A stretch of 43,005 bases of DNA from Gemmatimonadota bacterium (GTDB lineage Bacteria; Gemmatimonadota; Gemmatimonadetes; Gemmatimonadales; GWC2-71-9): assembly GCA_011390645.1 (NCBI GenBank), contig JAABRY010000002.1, forward strand, positions 1 to 43,005, given 5' to 3'. Below, piece after piece: positions 7,682 through 16,999 of the stretch. The notes beneath the pieces were generated by a model that saw only the letters and a list, made by a program, of their open reading frames with translations, searched no databases and was not told the origin of the DNA. Each line of letters begins with the position of its first letter. Position 1 is the stretch's first letter. The position numbers were made by a program, and so were the translations under genes.

Positions 7682-8514
7682 CCCACCTCGTCACCACACC
7701 AGATGTGATTGCGCATGCTGCCGACACCGTGCAGGCCGCACTTGATGGCCGCAACCCCACGGTCGCGATCGTCCTCGGCAGCGGCCTCGGTCGACTCGCT
7801 GACCGCGTGACCGATGCGGTGCGGGTCTCCTACGCTGACCTGCCGGGCTTCCATGTGCCCACGGTCGAGGGCCACAAGGGTGAACTCGTCTGCGGCACGT
7901 TGGGTGGCACCACCGTGCTGATGCAGAGTGGGCGTTTCCACATGTACGAAGGTCACTCCGCGTCGGATGCAGTGCTGCCGATCCGCGTCTTCGCGACACT
8001 CGGGATCAAGAGCCTGATCGTGACCAATGCGGCAGGTGGGATTCGCCGCACCTTTCAGGCGGGGACGCTGATGGTGATCAGCGATCACCTGAACCTCACG
8101 GGCCGCAATCCGCTCGAGGGTCCGTCGCTTCCGGGTGAGACCCGCTTTCCGGACATGACCGTGGCGTACGATGCCGAGCTGCGTCAGCGGGCCAAGGACG
8201 TCGCAGCGGCGCAAGGAATCACGCTCGAAGAGGGTGTCTACGCCGGGCTCCTCGGCCCAACCTACGAAACGCCCGCCGAGGTGCGGATGCTCGAACGCCT
8301 TGGCGCAGATGCCGTCGGGATGAGCACGGTCGCCGAGGTGATCGCGGCGCGTGCACGCGGGATGCGGTGCCTGGGGATTTCACTGGTGACCAACCCCGCC
8401 GCAGGCACCTTTGCAGGCGTGCTGGACCACGCCGACGTCATGGCAGTCGCGGCGGAGGCGGGGAAGAAGCTGGCGGGGGTGGTGGAAGGAGTTGTGGTAG
8501 GTCGTAGGTCGTAG
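7678..8514 (+). CDS. punA: Purine nucleoside phosphorylase (PNP/MTAP family)
   Basis: A 278-residue enzyme overlapping nupC by ATGA. Family signatures are IVLGSGLG, FHVPTVEGHKGEL, RFHMYEGH, VTNAAGG, HLNLTGRNPL, GPTYETPAE and GADAVGMSTVAEVIAARARGM. It cleaves inosine or guanosine with phosphate into free base and ribose-1-phosphate, completing the pathway import, deamination, phosphorolysis. This is the trimeric class rather than hexameric DeoD. The natural end seems to have been extended: the last residues (VVVGRRS) and the TAG stop are encoded by a run of GTCGTAG heptamers (8494-8514). Confidence 0.94.
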   Translation: MTHLVTTPDVIAHAADTVQAALDGRNPTVAIVLGSGLGRLADRVTDAVRVSYADLPGFHVPTVEGHKGELVCGTLGGTTVLMQSGRFHMYEGHSASDAVLPIRVFATLGIKSLIVTNAAGGIRRTFQAGTLMVISDHLNLTGRNPLEGPSLPGETRFPDMTVAYDAELRQRAKDVAAAQGITLEEGVYAGLLGPTYETPAEVRMLERLGADAVGMSTVAEVIAARARGMRCLGISLVTNPAAGTFAGVLDHADVMAVAAEAGKKLAGVVEGVVVGRRS

Positions 8515-8676
8515 GTCCCAGTACCTCGTCATCCCGAGCGTAGCGAGGGATCTCCACGGGGCCCACACGACTGAGCAAGGGTATCGCATTCGCAGGCACT
8601 GGAGATCCCTCGCTACGCTCGGGATGACGGGTCGCGACCAACCACGACCTACGACCTATGACCTATGACCTATGAC
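8494..8676. repeat. Inverted heptamer arrays enclosing a perfect 28-bp palindromic element (locus B)
   Basis: Left arm: three units (GTGGTAG, GTCGTAG, GTCGTAG) at 8494-8514. Right arm: CCACGAC, CTACGAC and three CTATGAC at 8642-8676. Between them is an element at 8528-8628 whose 28-base ends (GTCATCCCGAGCG...AGGGATCTCC and its exact reverse complement at 8601-8628) flank a 45-base loop. The arms enter both neighbouring genes: they supply the punA stop (8512-8514) and the thiD stop and last residues (8656-8676). The element probably doubles as a terminator between these convergent genes. Confidence 0.9.
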
Positions 8677-9468
8677 ATCGACCCCATGCCACACCGGCCC
8701 ATGCCCCCCCCCGAGTCCCGGGGCGGCGCGCATCGCGTCCTGGAGGTAGGTGAGGGCGCGTGGGACGATGGCGTCGAGTGCGAGGCCCCGCGCGAGACCG
8801 GCGGTGATCGCGGCGGAGAGGGTGCAGCCGGTACCGTGCGTGGCGCGGGTGTCGAGCCGAGGGCGGGTGAAGCGTGTGGTGCTGGCGGGGGTGACGAGGA
8901 GATCGACGAGCTCGTCCCCCGTGAGATGCCCCCCCTTCACCAACGCGGCACCGGCGCCCATCGCGACGAGAGCCTCACCCGCCCGCTGCATGGCGTCAGG
9001 GTCGCGGACGGGGAAGCCCACCAGCAGTTCGGCTTCATCAAGGTTCGGCGTGACGCACGCGGCAAGCGGCACGAGGCGGTCGCGCACGGCCTCCACGGCA
9101 TCCGCATCGAGCAGCCGATCCCCCGATGTTGCCACCATCACGGGGTCGAGTACGTAGTGCGGCCAGCCACGCTCGGCGATGGTGGCGGCGACCAGTTCCA
9201 CGAGTGGCTTGGTGGCCAGCATCCCGGTCTTGAGGGCGTGGGGGGGGAGATCCTCGGCGAGCGCATCGAGTTGCGCACTGACCACATCGAGCGGCACGGG
9301 ATGAACGGCACGGACACCGAGGGTATTTTGCGCCGTGATGGCGACGATGGTGGAGGTGCCGAAGACCCCCCAAGCCGCAAAGGTCTTGAGGTCAGCCTGG
9401 ATCCCGGCGCCGCCACCCGAATCTGAACCCGCGATGGTAAGTGCAATACGCGTCTTGCCGTCGTCCAC
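8656..9468 (-). CDS. thiD: Hydroxymethylpyrimidine/phosphomethylpyrimidine kinase
   Basis: I place the start at GTG 9468, preceded by GGGAGG, giving 270 residues. A longer frame to 9591 would overlap the divergent gene at 9487 and adds no conserved sequence. Ribokinase-fold signatures are [53 protein letters not shown] and [12 protein letters not shown] with the anion-hole and catalytic Asp region. It phosphorylates HMP and HMP-P in thiamine synthesis. No other thi gene is in the window. The end (VIGHRS then TAG) is encoded by CTATGAC heptamers read on the minus strand, so the repeat has rewritten the C-terminus. Confidence 0.93.
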   Translation of the reverse strand: MDDGKTRIALTIAGSDSGGGAGIQADLKTFAAWGVFGTSTIVAITAQNTLGVRAVHPVPLDVVSAQLDALAEDLPPHALKTGMLATKPLVELVAATIAERGWPHYVLDPVMVATSGDRLLDADAVEAVRDRLVPLAACVTPNLDEAELLVGFPVRDPDAMQRAGEALVAMGAGAALVKGGHLTGDELVDLLVTPASTTRFTRPRLDTRATHGTGCTLSAAITAGLARGLALDAIVPRALTYLQDAMRAAPGLGGGHGPVWHGVDVIGHRS

Positions 9469-9486
9469 CCTGCCTCCCGAGTCCCG

Positions 9487-10248
9487 ATGTCGCTGCCGAC
9501 CCTGATCCGCGACCTGCACCGCCGCAAGGCGAGAGAGCGCCGTGACCTCGCGCTTGCCGAGGGGGTGCGTCTGGTCGAAGAGATGCTGCAAGCAGGGGTG
9601 ACGTGCAAGGGCGCCGCCGTGTCACCGCAACTCGCGACGACACCACGCGGCCGCGCGCTGCAGGAATCACTGGACGCTGCCGCGGTGCCGGTCACGCACT
9701 GCAGCGAGGGCGAACTCGCCGAACTCGCCGCCACCGAGCATCCGCAGGGCGTGGTCGCAGTCTACGCTCCGCGTGCCTGGACACTCGATGACCTTCGTCC
9801 GACGCCCGGGCATCCGCTGGTGCTGCTCGACGCGGTGCAGGACCCTGGCAATGTCGGGACGATCGCGCGCACGGCCTTTGCGCTGGGGGCGTCGGGGCTC
9901 ATCGCCCTCCCGGGCACCGCTGATCTGGTGAACCCCAAGGTGGTGCGGGGTGCGATGGGGGCGTTGTTCCGCCTGCCGCATCTCGCGGCCGATGATGTTG
10001 GGGTGGCAAGTTGGGTTGCATCCTCCGGCATCAGTCTCTGGGTAACCGACGTGAACGGTGAACGGGTGGGACATGGGGGTGAGGGGGAAACGATCGCCTT
10101 GGTGCTCGGCAACGAAGGGGCCGGGGTGCGCGAGGAGTGGGTCGCGCGCGCGGACCGCCTCGTCTCCATTCCGATCCGCGACGAGGCGGAATCGCTCAAT
10201 GTGGCGATCGCCGCAGGCATCATGCTTCACCTGACGGGGGTGCGGTGA
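9487..10248 (+). CDS. SpoU/TrmH-family RNA 2'-O-methyltransferase
   Basis: A 253-residue protein with an N-terminal substrate-binding domain (about 1-90; [17 protein letters not shown]) and a C-terminal SPOUT domain. The three SPOUT motifs are present: [26 protein letters not shown] and [17 protein letters not shown]. These bind S-adenosylmethionine in a trefoil knot. It methylates ribose in rRNA or tRNA; RlmB- or TsnR-like 23S rRNA methylation is possible but the target cannot be told from sequence. It is divergent from thiD (18 bases apart), and its stop overlaps the pilD start as GTGA. Confidence 0.92.
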   Translation: MSLPTLIRDLHRRKARERRDLALAEGVRLVEEMLQAGVTCKGAAVSPQLATTPRGRALQESLDAAAVPVTHCSEGELAELAATEHPQGVVAVYAPRAWTLDDLRPTPGHPLVLLDAVQDPGNVGTIARTAFALGASGLIALPGTADLVNPKVVRGAMGALFRLPHLAADDVGVASWVASSGISLWVTDVNGERVGHGGEGETIALVLGNEGAGVREEWVARADRLVSIPIRDEAESLNVAIAAGIMLHLTGVR

Positions 10249-11045
10249 ACGAGGTCTACACGGACGTGGTCATCACCTATCCGGCGATCTGGTACACGGT
10301 GGTGGTCCTCTTCGGACTCCTGCTCGGCTCGTTCCTCAACGTTTGCATCGTGCGGTGGCCGGCACTCGAGTCGGTGGTGTCCCCGCGCTCACGCTGCCCG
10401 CAATGCACCAACCTGATCGCCTGGTACGACAACATCCCGGTGGTGAGCTGGCTCGCGCTCGGGGCCAAGTGCCGCCACTGCAAGCTGCCGATTCCGGTGC
10501 GCTATCCGCTCGTGGAACTCGGCGTGGGCCTCATCTGGGGGTGGGCGGCGTGGCAGTACGGGCCGTCGGTCGAGATGCTGCGCGCGGCGGTGTTCTTCAC
10601 GATCCTGCTCGGGATCGCGATGACCGATGCACGCGAGTACATCATTCCCGACGAGTTCTCACTCGGTGGCACCGCGCTCGGCATCCTCTTCGCCTTCGCC
10701 GGCGGTGACCTCCCCTGGATGCAGGCGGTACTCGGTGCGGTGGTGGGCTACGGGCTGCTCTGGCTCATCGCGGTCATCGGGTCGAAGGCGTTCGGAGAAG
10801 ACGCCATGGGCGGTGGGGACGTCAAGATGATGGCGATGATCGGCGCCTTCCTCGGGTGGCACGGAGTCCTCCTCTCGCTCTTCCTTGGCGCGCTCCTCGG
10901 TACCCTGATCTTCCTCCCGCTCAAGCTGATGGGCCGCGAGAAGCTGGTGCCGTTCGGGATCTTTCTCGCCATCGGCGCGGCCGCGTGCTGGGTCGCGGGC
11001 GGGACGATCATTCATTGGTACCAGACGACGATTCTCGGGGTATAG
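10245..11045 (+). CDS. pilD: Prepilin peptidase / N-methyltransferase (type IV pilus or type II secretion)
   Basis: I choose GTG 10245 (GTGA overlap with the methyltransferase stop), giving 266 residues. The N-terminal half has GSFLNVCIVRWP and two CxxC pairs, CPQC and CRHC, in the cytoplasmic zinc-binding methylase loop. The aspartyl protease residues lie in TDAREYIIPD and GGGDVKMM. About eight membrane segments follow the known topology. It cleaves and N-methylates prepilin-like leaders. No pilin or secretion gene is adjacent, so its substrates are encoded elsewhere. Confidence 0.94.
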   Translation: MNEVYTDVVITYPAIWYTVVVLFGLLLGSFLNVCIVRWPALESVVSPRSRCPQCTNLIAWYDNIPVVSWLALGAKCRHCKLPIPVRYPLVELGVGLIWGWAAWQYGPSVEMLRAAVFFTILLGIAMTDAREYIIPDEFSLGGTALGILFAFAGGDLPWMQAVLGAVVGYGLLWLIAVIGSKAFGEDAMGGGDVKMMAMIGAFLGWHGVLLSLFLGALLGTLIFLPLKLMGREKLVPFGIFLAIGAAACWVAGGTIIHWYQTTILGV

Positions 11046-11050
11046 CTGTG

Positions 11051-12241
11051 ATGCGCACTCTCCTGCTCGCTTTCGTACTGCTCGTCACCGCCTGCCGCGG
11101 TGATGCCCCTCGCACCGCGAGCGAGCTCACCCAGGAACAACTCGAGGCGATGGTCGATTCGCTGATGCCCAGCGTCGCACGTGCCGCCGGCCTCGAGTTC
11201 AAGGAGACGCCGCGCTCGGCCGTGCGCACGCGGGAGCAGGTGCGCGAGTTCCTGCTCGAGAAGCTTGCCACCGAGTTGCCGCCGGAGCGGCTCGATGGCC
11301 TGGTGAGCGCCTATCGCCTCCTGCAGTTGCTGCCGGATACGCTCGATGTGCGCAGTCTCTTCGTGGACCTGTACACCGAGCAGGTGGCCGGATTCTACGA
11401 CCCGGAATCCTCCACGCTCTTTGCGGTAGGTGGTTCGGACCCGATGTCGCTGAAGCTGATCCTGGCGCACGAATTGGTGCACGCGCTGCAACATCAGTAC
11501 GTCCCGCTCGACTCGATCCTCAATGACCGCAGTGATGCCGATCGACTTGCCGCAGCCCAGGCGGTCCTCGAGGGGCACGCGACGCTGGCCTCATTCCAGG
11601 CGATCGTCCCCGATACCGACTTCATCGGCGATGACGGGATCTGGAGTACGGTGCGTGACCAGATCACGATGCCGCGCGAGGGAATGGAGGTCTTCAACCG
11701 CACGCCACTGGTGATCCGCTCGGCGCTGATCTTTCCGTACCTCGAGGGGTCGGAGTTCATCCGCTGGTTCCGCGTGAACCGCCCCGATGCGCAGCCGTTC
11801 GGCGCCGAGATGCCCCATTCGACCGAACAGATCCTGCATCCGGAACGCTACGCGCGTGGTGACCTGCCGGTCGAGGTGCGTTTCACCGACGACACGACCG
11901 ACGTCATCCACGAGGACACCTTCGGCGAATTCGAGATGCACGTGCTCCGTAGCGTGCTGGTGGGGATCGACCAGGTCGCGACCGATCTCCCGCTCGGTTG
12001 GGGGGGGGACCGCATGCGCGTCTACCGCACCCCCGACGGCCCGGCCCTCGTCTGGCTCACCGCGTGGGATGAGCCGCGCCATGCCGAAGGATTCCAGGCC
12101 CGCGTGCTCGGTCGCTTCCTCGCGAAGGACCGTCCCGGCTATCGCACGTCGATCGAGGCGATGCGGATCGCCGGCAAGCCGGGGGTACGCGTGACCGTGG
12201 CGCCGCAGGAGTGGAGTCGGTGGGCGGCGTTGCCGCAGTGA
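11051..12241 (+). CDS. Gluzincin-like metallopeptidase lipoprotein of unknown substrate
   Basis: Start at ATG 11051 (GTG 11048 directly upstream is possible); 396 residues. The lipoprotein signal is MRTLLLAFVLLVTACRG with the lipobox Cys at residue 15. A zinc-binding HELVH in LILAHELVHALQHQY is followed about 33 residues later by EGHAT, matching the HExxH-plus-Glu layout of gluzincins. The segment AGFYDPESSTLFA before it is typical of extracellular peptidases with a structural Asp/Tyr turn. The gene is six bases after pilD and may be cotranscribed. The stop TGA overlaps the first unit of a GATTGGT heptamer array. The peptidase fold is well supported; the substrate is unknown. Confidence 0.8.
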   Translation: MRTLLLAFVLLVTACRGDAPRTASELTQEQLEAMVDSLMPSVARAAGLEFKETPRSAVRTREQVREFLLEKLATELPPERLDGLVSAYRLLQLLPDTLDVRSLFVDLYTEQVAGFYDPESSTLFAVGGSDPMSLKLILAHELVHALQHQYVPLDSILNDRSDADRLAAAQAVLEGHATLASFQAIVPDTDFIGDDGIWSTVRDQITMPREGMEVFNRTPLVIRSALIFPYLEGSEFIRWFRVNRPDAQPFGAEMPHSTEQILHPERYARGDLPVEVRFTDDTTDVIHEDTFGEFEMHVLRSVLVGIDQVATDLPLGWGGDRMRVYRTPDGPALVWLTAWDEPRHAEGFQARVLGRFLAKDRPGYRTSIEAMRIAGKPGVRVTVAPQEWSRWAALPQ

Positions 12242-12396
12242 TTGGTGATTGGTGATTGGTGATTGGTGATCGGTTGTCATCCCGAGCGAAGCCCGCGAAG
12301 CGGGCGCAGTCGAGGGATCTCCACGCGTGCCCACGCAACGGGGCAACGGTATCCCATTCAGATGCTATGGAGATCTCTCGCTACGCTCGAGATGAC
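12240..12396. repeat. GATTGGT heptamer array plus palindromic GTCATCCCGAGCG element
   Basis: Five tandem GATYGGT units (12240-12274) begin in the stop codon of the upstream gene. They are followed at once by a palindromic element at 12276-12396: left end GTCATCCCGAGCG..., right end GGAGATCTCTCGCTACGCTCG...GATGAC (12369-12396). The left arm has an extra hairpin (GCCCGCGAAGCGGGC) between CGAGCG and CGAGGGAT. The inner part resembles that of the element at 8528-8628 (both contain a GTATCNCATTC block), so they are one family. It lies between convergent genes and fills the whole gap. Confidence 0.85.
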
Positions 12397-12422
12397 AGGC
12401 GCTTTGGGGCTCCGTCCTCCGC

Positions 12423-13886
12423 CTACAGCATCCGATTGATCCCGAACGCGATCGCCCCCACCATCGCGCCGAGCAGGTAGCCCAGCTTCACGATCAGGTC
12501 GAGTTCCTTCTGCGTCACGTTGCGGACGATCTCTTCCATGCGCTGCGTGCTGAAGCCGAGCACCTTCTCCTCGACCATTGCGGGGATCGAGAGGCGCGCC
12601 ACGAGCAGCGGGACCTGACCCTCGACCCAATCCCAGGCACGTTCGTGCGCGGTGCGGCGGAGCTGTGCGGTGGCTTCCGGGCCGAGCCACGCGGCGGGTC
12701 GGCCGATCGGGCGGTCGAGCAGGGCAGTGCCGCTCTTCGCGACGGCACGTGCGACGGCTTCGCGTCCGGCGTCGCTTTCCAGGGCGCGCGCGAGCATTTC
12801 TGGCGCGCGATCGCGCAAAGCACCGCTTGCGCCTCGCATCAGCGTGCCGCGCAGCGCATCGCTGCGCAGCGCGCCGAGCAGCCACCCGCTCACGGTCTCT
12901 TCCAGCTTGTTCGCGCGCTCGGTGCCAAGCGCCGCGAAGCGCTCGGACAGCGGCTTCTCGAGCACGGCGTGGATGCCGCGGTTGATCGCGGCCTGCACGC
13001 GGTCACGCATCGCCGGGGACTTCACCGCCGCGGCAAGTCGGTCCACCCCGGTGCTCTCGAGTGAGCCGAGCAGCTTCTCCATGGTGCGTTCGTTGACCAT
13101 CACCTTCGCGAGCAGGCGCTCGTGCAGCATCATCTGCCGGACGGCGCCGTCGAAGGTCTCGCGCAGCGCCGCAGCAACGGTGCGGCGCGCTTCACCGTCG
13201 CCGAGCAAGCCACCGAGTTGTTCGACCGCGCCGGGGATCGCGTCGCTGATCCCCTGTTCGACCACGGGGACCAGGCCGGCCGGAATCCGTTCACCGAGCG
13301 GGGCGGTGTCCGACGCCAGCTCCGCGAACTGTGCGGTCACCAGGCGACGCACACCCGCCGTCACCTCCGGGCTCTCGGCCACCGCGCTGAGCCAGCGATC
13401 CACCGACTCGCCGCCCTCGCCATCGAGCTTGTCCGCCCATCGCGAGGTCACCGCCACAAAGTCAGGTGAGGCGACATACTCGGCGAGCGAGCCGGACAGG
13501 CGTCCGCCGAGATCCGTCAGTGCGCGATCCACCGAGGCGCGCGCCTCGGTGTCGAGCCGCTCGCCGAGGGGGCCGTGTTCCTGTTCGAGCATCTGGTCGA
13601 GCACGCCGTCGAGCGCTTCGGCGAATGCCGCACGCACCTCCGGGGTGCGCAGCCGCTCGGTCAGGTCGGTCGGGGTGAGGAGCTTCTCGCCCACCACCTT
13701 GCCGATCGCCTTCGCCAGCCGGGCCTTGTTCTTCGGGATCGCCCCATGGAAGGGGAACCAGAGGACGCGGCGCTCGTCATAGGGATGAAAGAGCATCCAG
13801 ACGGCGATGGCATTGGTCAGACCGCCAGAAATCGCGCCGACACCGATAGTGATCGCCGCGGCGACCCAGGGGGAGGAGGAGTCCAT
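12423..13886 (-). CDS. DUF445 family membrane protein
   Basis: ATG 13886 gives 487 residues. The first membrane segment contains AITIGVGAISGGLTNAIAVWMLFHPY, the hallmark of DUF445 (YheB/YjiN-type) proteins, and a second hydrophobic segment closes the C-terminus (GYLLGAMVGAIAFGINRML). Between them lies a long, charged, helical region with repeated units of the kind ...LAxAL...DRVQAAINRGI.... The protein is likely anchored by its two ends, with the helical part in the cytoplasm or periplasm. The function of the family is unknown. TAGATT at 13900-13895, eight bases before the ATG, and no ribosome binding site suggest a leaderless message. A longer frame up to 14462 runs antisense through ffh and is rejected. 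Confidence 0.88.
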   Translation of the reverse strand: MDSSSPWVAAAITIGVGAISGGLTNAIAVWMLFHPYDERRVLWFPFHGAIPKNKARLAKAIGKVVGEKLLTPTDLTERLRTPEVRAAFAEALDGVLDQMLEQEHGPLGERLDTEARASVDRALTDLGGRLSGSLAEYVASPDFVAVTSRWADKLDGEGGESVDRWLSAVAESPEVTAGVRRLVTAQFAELASDTAPLGERIPAGLVPVVEQGISDAIPGAVEQLGGLLGDGEARRTVAAALRETFDGAVRQMMLHERLLAKVMVNERTMEKLLGSLESTGVDRLAAAVKSPAMRDRVQAAINRGIHAVLEKPLSERFAALGTERANKLEETVSGWLLGALRSDALRGTLMRGASGALRDRAPEMLARALESDAGREAVARAVAKSGTALLDRPIGRPAAWLGPEATAQLRRTAHERAWDWVEGQVPLLVARLSIPAMVEEKVLGFSTQRMEEIVRNVTQKELDLIVKLGYLLGAMVGAIAFGINRML

Positions 13887-13944
13887 ATAGTTGGAATCTA
13901 CGGAGGGGCGGGGGGTGGTGTTTCGGAATGGGACGATTCGCTCC

Positions 13945-14054
13945 AAGCCGGCGGCGTCAGCCGCCGGACCCCCCTCCCGATAGTGGATCTCACCAGCCGG
14001 CGGCGTCAGCCGCCGGGTCTCGGGCGTGGTCCGGCGGTTGACACCGCCGGCTGG
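13945..14054. repeat. Cluster of three REP-like palindromes
   Basis: Three copies of a 24-base imperfect palindrome with core CCGGCGGCGTCAGCCGCCGG lie at 13948-13967, 13993-14016 and, in reverse orientation, 14031-14054 (CCGGCGGTTGACACCGCCGG with CTGG tail). One end carries CCAG, so copies can be oriented. They fill the 220-base gap between the divergent DUF445 and ffh genes. Same family as copies at 19385-19535 and 23173. Confidence 0.85.
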
Positions 14055-14106
14055 ATGCATCTCCCCCTCTAGCCCCCACCTGCACTTTCCGCTATCCTTC
14101 TGGGCT

Positions 14107-15444
14107 ATGTTCGATGAGCTCTCCTCCAAGCTGACCGACACCCTCAAGCGCCTGACCGGGCGCGGGGTGCTCACCGAGGAGGCGGTCCGCGAAGGACTCC
14201 GGGAGATCCGGCGTGTCCTCCTCGAGGCCGACGTCTCATTCGATCTGACGCGCGAGTTCCTGGAGCGGGTGCAGGAGCGTGCGGTCGGGCAGGAAGTGCT
14301 CAAGGCGGTCCGGCCCGGGCAGCAGCTGGTGAAGGTGGTGTACGACGAGTTGGTGGCGCTACTGGGCGAGACCCAGGCGCCGCTCTCGCACGCGAGCGTG
14401 CCGCCGACGATCATCCTGATCGTGGGGCTGCAAGGCAGCGGCAAGACCACCACCGCCGGCAAGCTGGCGAAGCGGTTGAAGTTGGAGCAGAAGGCGCCGT
14501 TCCTGATTGCCGCGGACGTGTATCGTCCGGCCGCGATCGATCAGCTCCGGACGCTGAGCGAGCAGGTGCAGGTGGGGTTCCACGGCGAGCCGGGCGAGAC
14601 CGATGTGGTCGCGATCGTCAAGCGCGGGATCGAGGCGGCGGGGAAGGCCCGTGCGCGCACCGTGCTCGTGGACACCGCCGGTCGGTTGCAGATCGACGAG
14701 ACGCTGATGCAGGAACTTGTCCGGCTCAAGGCCGCGACGAAGCCGCATGAAGTGTTGCTCGTCGCCGACGGGATGACGGGTCAGGACGCGGTGCGGATCG
14801 CCAAGGGCTTCCATGATGCCCTCGGCGTCACCGGCGTGATCCTGACCAAGATGGACGGCGATGCCCGCGGTGGCGCGGCGCTCTCCATCTACGGTGTCAC
14901 CAAGGCACCGATCAAGTATGTCGGCGTGGGTGAGACGCTCGATGCGCTGGAGCCGTTCCATCCCGACCGGATGGCGGGACGGATTCTCCAGCAGGGCGAC
15001 ATCCTCTCGCTGGTCGAGAAGGCGCAGGAGCAGGTCAGCGAAGAAGACGCCAAGCGGCTGGCCCGCAAGGCGACGTCCAAGAAGGGCCTGGACCTCGACG
15101 ACTTCCTCGCCTCGATGCGGCAGATGCAGAAGATGGGGCCGCTGAAGAACGTGTTGGGCATGCTGCCGGGGGTGAATCCGGCGATGCTCAAGAACGCCAA
15201 CATCGACGAGAAGCGCCTCAAGCATGTCGAGGCAATCGTCCTGTCGATGACCAAGGCCGAGCGGCGTGAGCCCTCGCTGATGAACGGGTCGCGCCGGGCC
15301 CGTGTGTCCCGTGGCTCGGGACGACCGGTGCAGGAAGTGAATCAACTGCTCAACCAGTTCGAGCAGATGCGCAAGATGATGAAGACCGCGGGGAAGCCGG
15401 GGATGAAGATGCCCTTCGGTGGACGTCCGTTCCCCCCGCGCTGA
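14107..15444 (+). CDS. ffh: Signal recognition particle protein Ffh
   Basis: ATG 14107 gives 445 residues, usual for the family. The N domain begins [16 protein letters not shown]. The GTPase G domain has [18 protein letters not shown] (P-loop), [22 protein letters not shown] (G3) and [14 protein letters not shown] (G4/G5). The methionine-rich M domain (from about residue 320) contains [19 protein letters not shown] and the RNA-binding [11 protein letters not shown]. It binds signal sequences on ribosomes and targets membrane proteins to FtsY. First gene of the ffh-rpsP-rimM-trmD-rplS operon. TATCCT at 14093-14098, eight bases upstream, with no ribosome binding site, suggests a leaderless start. 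Confidence 0.97.
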   Translation: MFDELSSKLTDTLKRLTGRGVLTEEAVREGLREIRRVLLEADVSFDLTREFLERVQERAVGQEVLKAVRPGQQLVKVVYDELVALLGETQAPLSHASVPPTIILIVGLQGSGKTTTAGKLAKRLKLEQKAPFLIAADVYRPAAIDQLRTLSEQVQVGFHGEPGETDVVAIVKRGIEAAGKARARTVLVDTAGRLQIDETLMQELVRLKAATKPHEVLLVADGMTGQDAVRIAKGFHDALGVTGVILTKMDGDARGGAALSIYGVTKAPIKYVGVGETLDALEPFHPDRMAGRILQQGDILSLVEKAQEQVSEEDAKRLARKATSKKGLDLDDFLASMRQMQKMGPLKNVLGMLPGVNPAMLKNANIDEKRLKHVEAIVLSMTKAERREPSLMNGSRRARVSRGSGRPVQEVNQLLNQFEQMRKMMKTAGKPGMKMPFGGRPFPPR

Positions 15445-15467
15445 ACCGTACCAGGAGAGGCACCACG

Positions 15468-15707
15468 ATGGCTGTTCGTATCCGCCTGCGTCGCGAAGGA
15501 CGCAAGAAGCTCCCGATGTACCGTATCGTCATCGCCGACAAGACGTCGCCGCGTGATGGCCGCTTCATCGAGACGATCGGGACCTATCGCCCGAAGTCGC
15601 AGACCGACACCCTGACGCTCAACGTCGAGAAGGCGCGTGAGTGGCTGGCCAAGGGCGCGACGCCGAGCGACACGGTCGCGTCGCTCCTGAAGCAGGCCGG
15701 CGTCTAA
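15468..15707 (+). CDS. rpsP: 30S ribosomal protein S16
   Basis: A 79-residue protein starting [35 protein letters not shown], the highly conserved S16 N-terminus, followed by IGTYRP and the [25 protein letters not shown] helix. It binds 16S rRNA early in 30S assembly. AGGAG lies about ten bases before the ATG, in contrast to the upstream ffh start. It is 23 bases after ffh and five before rimM, in the standard operon order. Confidence 0.98.
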   Translation: MAVRIRLRREGRKKLPMYRIVIADKTSPRDGRFIETIGTYRPKSQTDTLTLNVEKAREWLAKGATPSDTVASLLKQAGV

Positions 15708-15712
15708 CTCCG

Positions 15713-16240
15713 ATGGCTGACGCGGCGGCGCCCCCGATCGTCGTCGGGCGGGTGCGCAAGCCGCACGGCCTGAAGGGCGAGCTGGCGATCTTCCCTCTCA
15801 CCGATGACCCGGAAGCGGTCTACGTGAAGGGGCGTGAAGTGTCGCTGCTCGATCTGGGCGGCAAGGTGGTGGGAACGATTCAGATCGAGGCCGCGCGGAT
15901 CTATCATCGCGAATGCCTCCTCCGTCTCGAGAACCACTCCTCGCGCGAGTCGGTGGATGCGTACCGCGGGTTGTTCCTTGGTGTGCCGCGCGAGGCGATG
16001 CCGCCCCTCGCGGACGACGAGATCTACCAGCAGGACCTGGTGGGCTTCGCGGTGCGCAACGAGGCAGACGAGCCGCTCGGGATCGTGAGCGCGGTGTACG
16101 ACTTGCCGGCGGGTGCGACGATCGAGGTGCAGGGTCCGCAGCGGGAGTTCCTGCTGCCGTACCGCACCGAGTACGTGAAGCTGATGGATCGCGAGGGCCG
16201 GCGGTTGGTGGTGTCGGTGCCCGACGGTCTGATCGACTGA
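15713..16240 (+). CDS. rimM: 16S rRNA processing protein RimM
   Basis: ATG 15713 gives 175 residues. The N-terminal beta-barrel has VVGRVRKPHGLKGELAIFPLTDDPE, and the PRC-barrel part has YQQDLVGFAVRNEADEPLGIV and the terminal LLPYRTEYVKLMDREGRRLVV. RimM binds S19 and aids maturation of the 30S head. Placement between rpsP and trmD is the classic order. An in-frame upstream extension to 15641 overlaps rpsP and is not conserved. Confidence 0.95.
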   Translation: MADAAAPPIVVGRVRKPHGLKGELAIFPLTDDPEAVYVKGREVSLLDLGGKVVGTIQIEAARIYHRECLLRLENHSSRESVDAYRGLFLGVPREAMPPLADDEIYQQDLVGFAVRNEADEPLGIVSAVYDLPAGATIEVQGPQREFLLPYRTEYVKLMDREGRRLVVSVPDGLID

Positions 16241-16247
16241 GGTCGTC

Positions 16248-16961
16248 GTGCTGCAGGTGAATGTGGTGACGCTCTTTCCGGAAGCGATGGCGCCGTATCT
16301 GGCGGCCTCGATTCCCGGTCGAGTGGCAGCGGCAGGGAAGGCGTCGTACCGCATGGTGCAGTTGCGCGACTTCACGCACGACAAGCACCAGACGGTCGAC
16401 GACGCGCCCTTCGGCGGCGGTGCGGGGATGGTGCTCAAGGCGGAGCCGTTCCTCGAGGCGGTGGAATCGCTCGGGCCGCGGCAAGGTCCCGTGGTGGTGA
16501 TGTCGGCGCGCGGACGGAAGTTCACGCACGACGATGCGGTACGGTGGTCGATGCAGCCGGATCTCACGATCCTCTGCGGCCACTACAAGGACATCGACCA
16601 GCGCGTGGTCGATCTCCTGCAGGCGGAAGAAGTCAGCATCGGCGACTTCGTCCTCACGGGGGGGGAACCCGCGGCGCTCTGCATCATTGACGCGGTGGTG
16701 CGGCTCCTTCCCGGGGCGATCGGCGATCACGAGTCGGCCAGTTCCGACTCGCATTACGACGGGCTCTTGAGCCCACCAAGCTGGACCAGGCCTGCAGAGG
16801 TGCGCGGGCAGGGGATTCCCGAGGTGCTGCGCTCGGGCAATCATGCGGCCATCGCCGCATGGCGGCAGCAGGAGGCGGAACGCCTCACAAGAGAACGTCG
16901 CCCGGATCTCTGGGACGCGTTCATGGCAACGGAGCGCCACGATGGCGGCGCGAAGTCCTGA
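16248..16961 (+). CDS. trmD: tRNA (guanine-N1)-methyltransferase TrmD
   Basis: A 237-residue SPOUT enzyme starting at GTG 16248, with GAGG close upstream. Signatures are [66 protein letters not shown] and [20 protein letters not shown]. It makes m1G37 in tRNAs with G36, preventing frameshifts. The gene is seven bases after rimM. Length and all knot residues look normal. Confidence 0.96.
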   Translation: MLQVNVVTLFPEAMAPYLAASIPGRVAAAGKASYRMVQLRDFTHDKHQTVDDAPFGGGAGMVLKAEPFLEAVESLGPRQGPVVVMSARGRKFTHDDAVRWSMQPDLTILCGHYKDIDQRVVDLLQAEEVSIGDFVLTGGEPAALCIIDAVVRLLPGAIGDHESASSDSHYDGLLSPPSWTRPAEVRGQGIPEVLRSGNHAAIAAWRQQEAERLTRERRPDLWDAFMATERHDGGAKS

Positions 16962-16999
16962 CACTACACCGCCGCGCGCGACGCGGATGGAGCATCACG

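Noticed and set aside
13887-14462. N-terminal extension of the DUF445 frame
   Set aside because: It runs antisense through ffh and across REP palindromes; the conserved protein begins at 13886.
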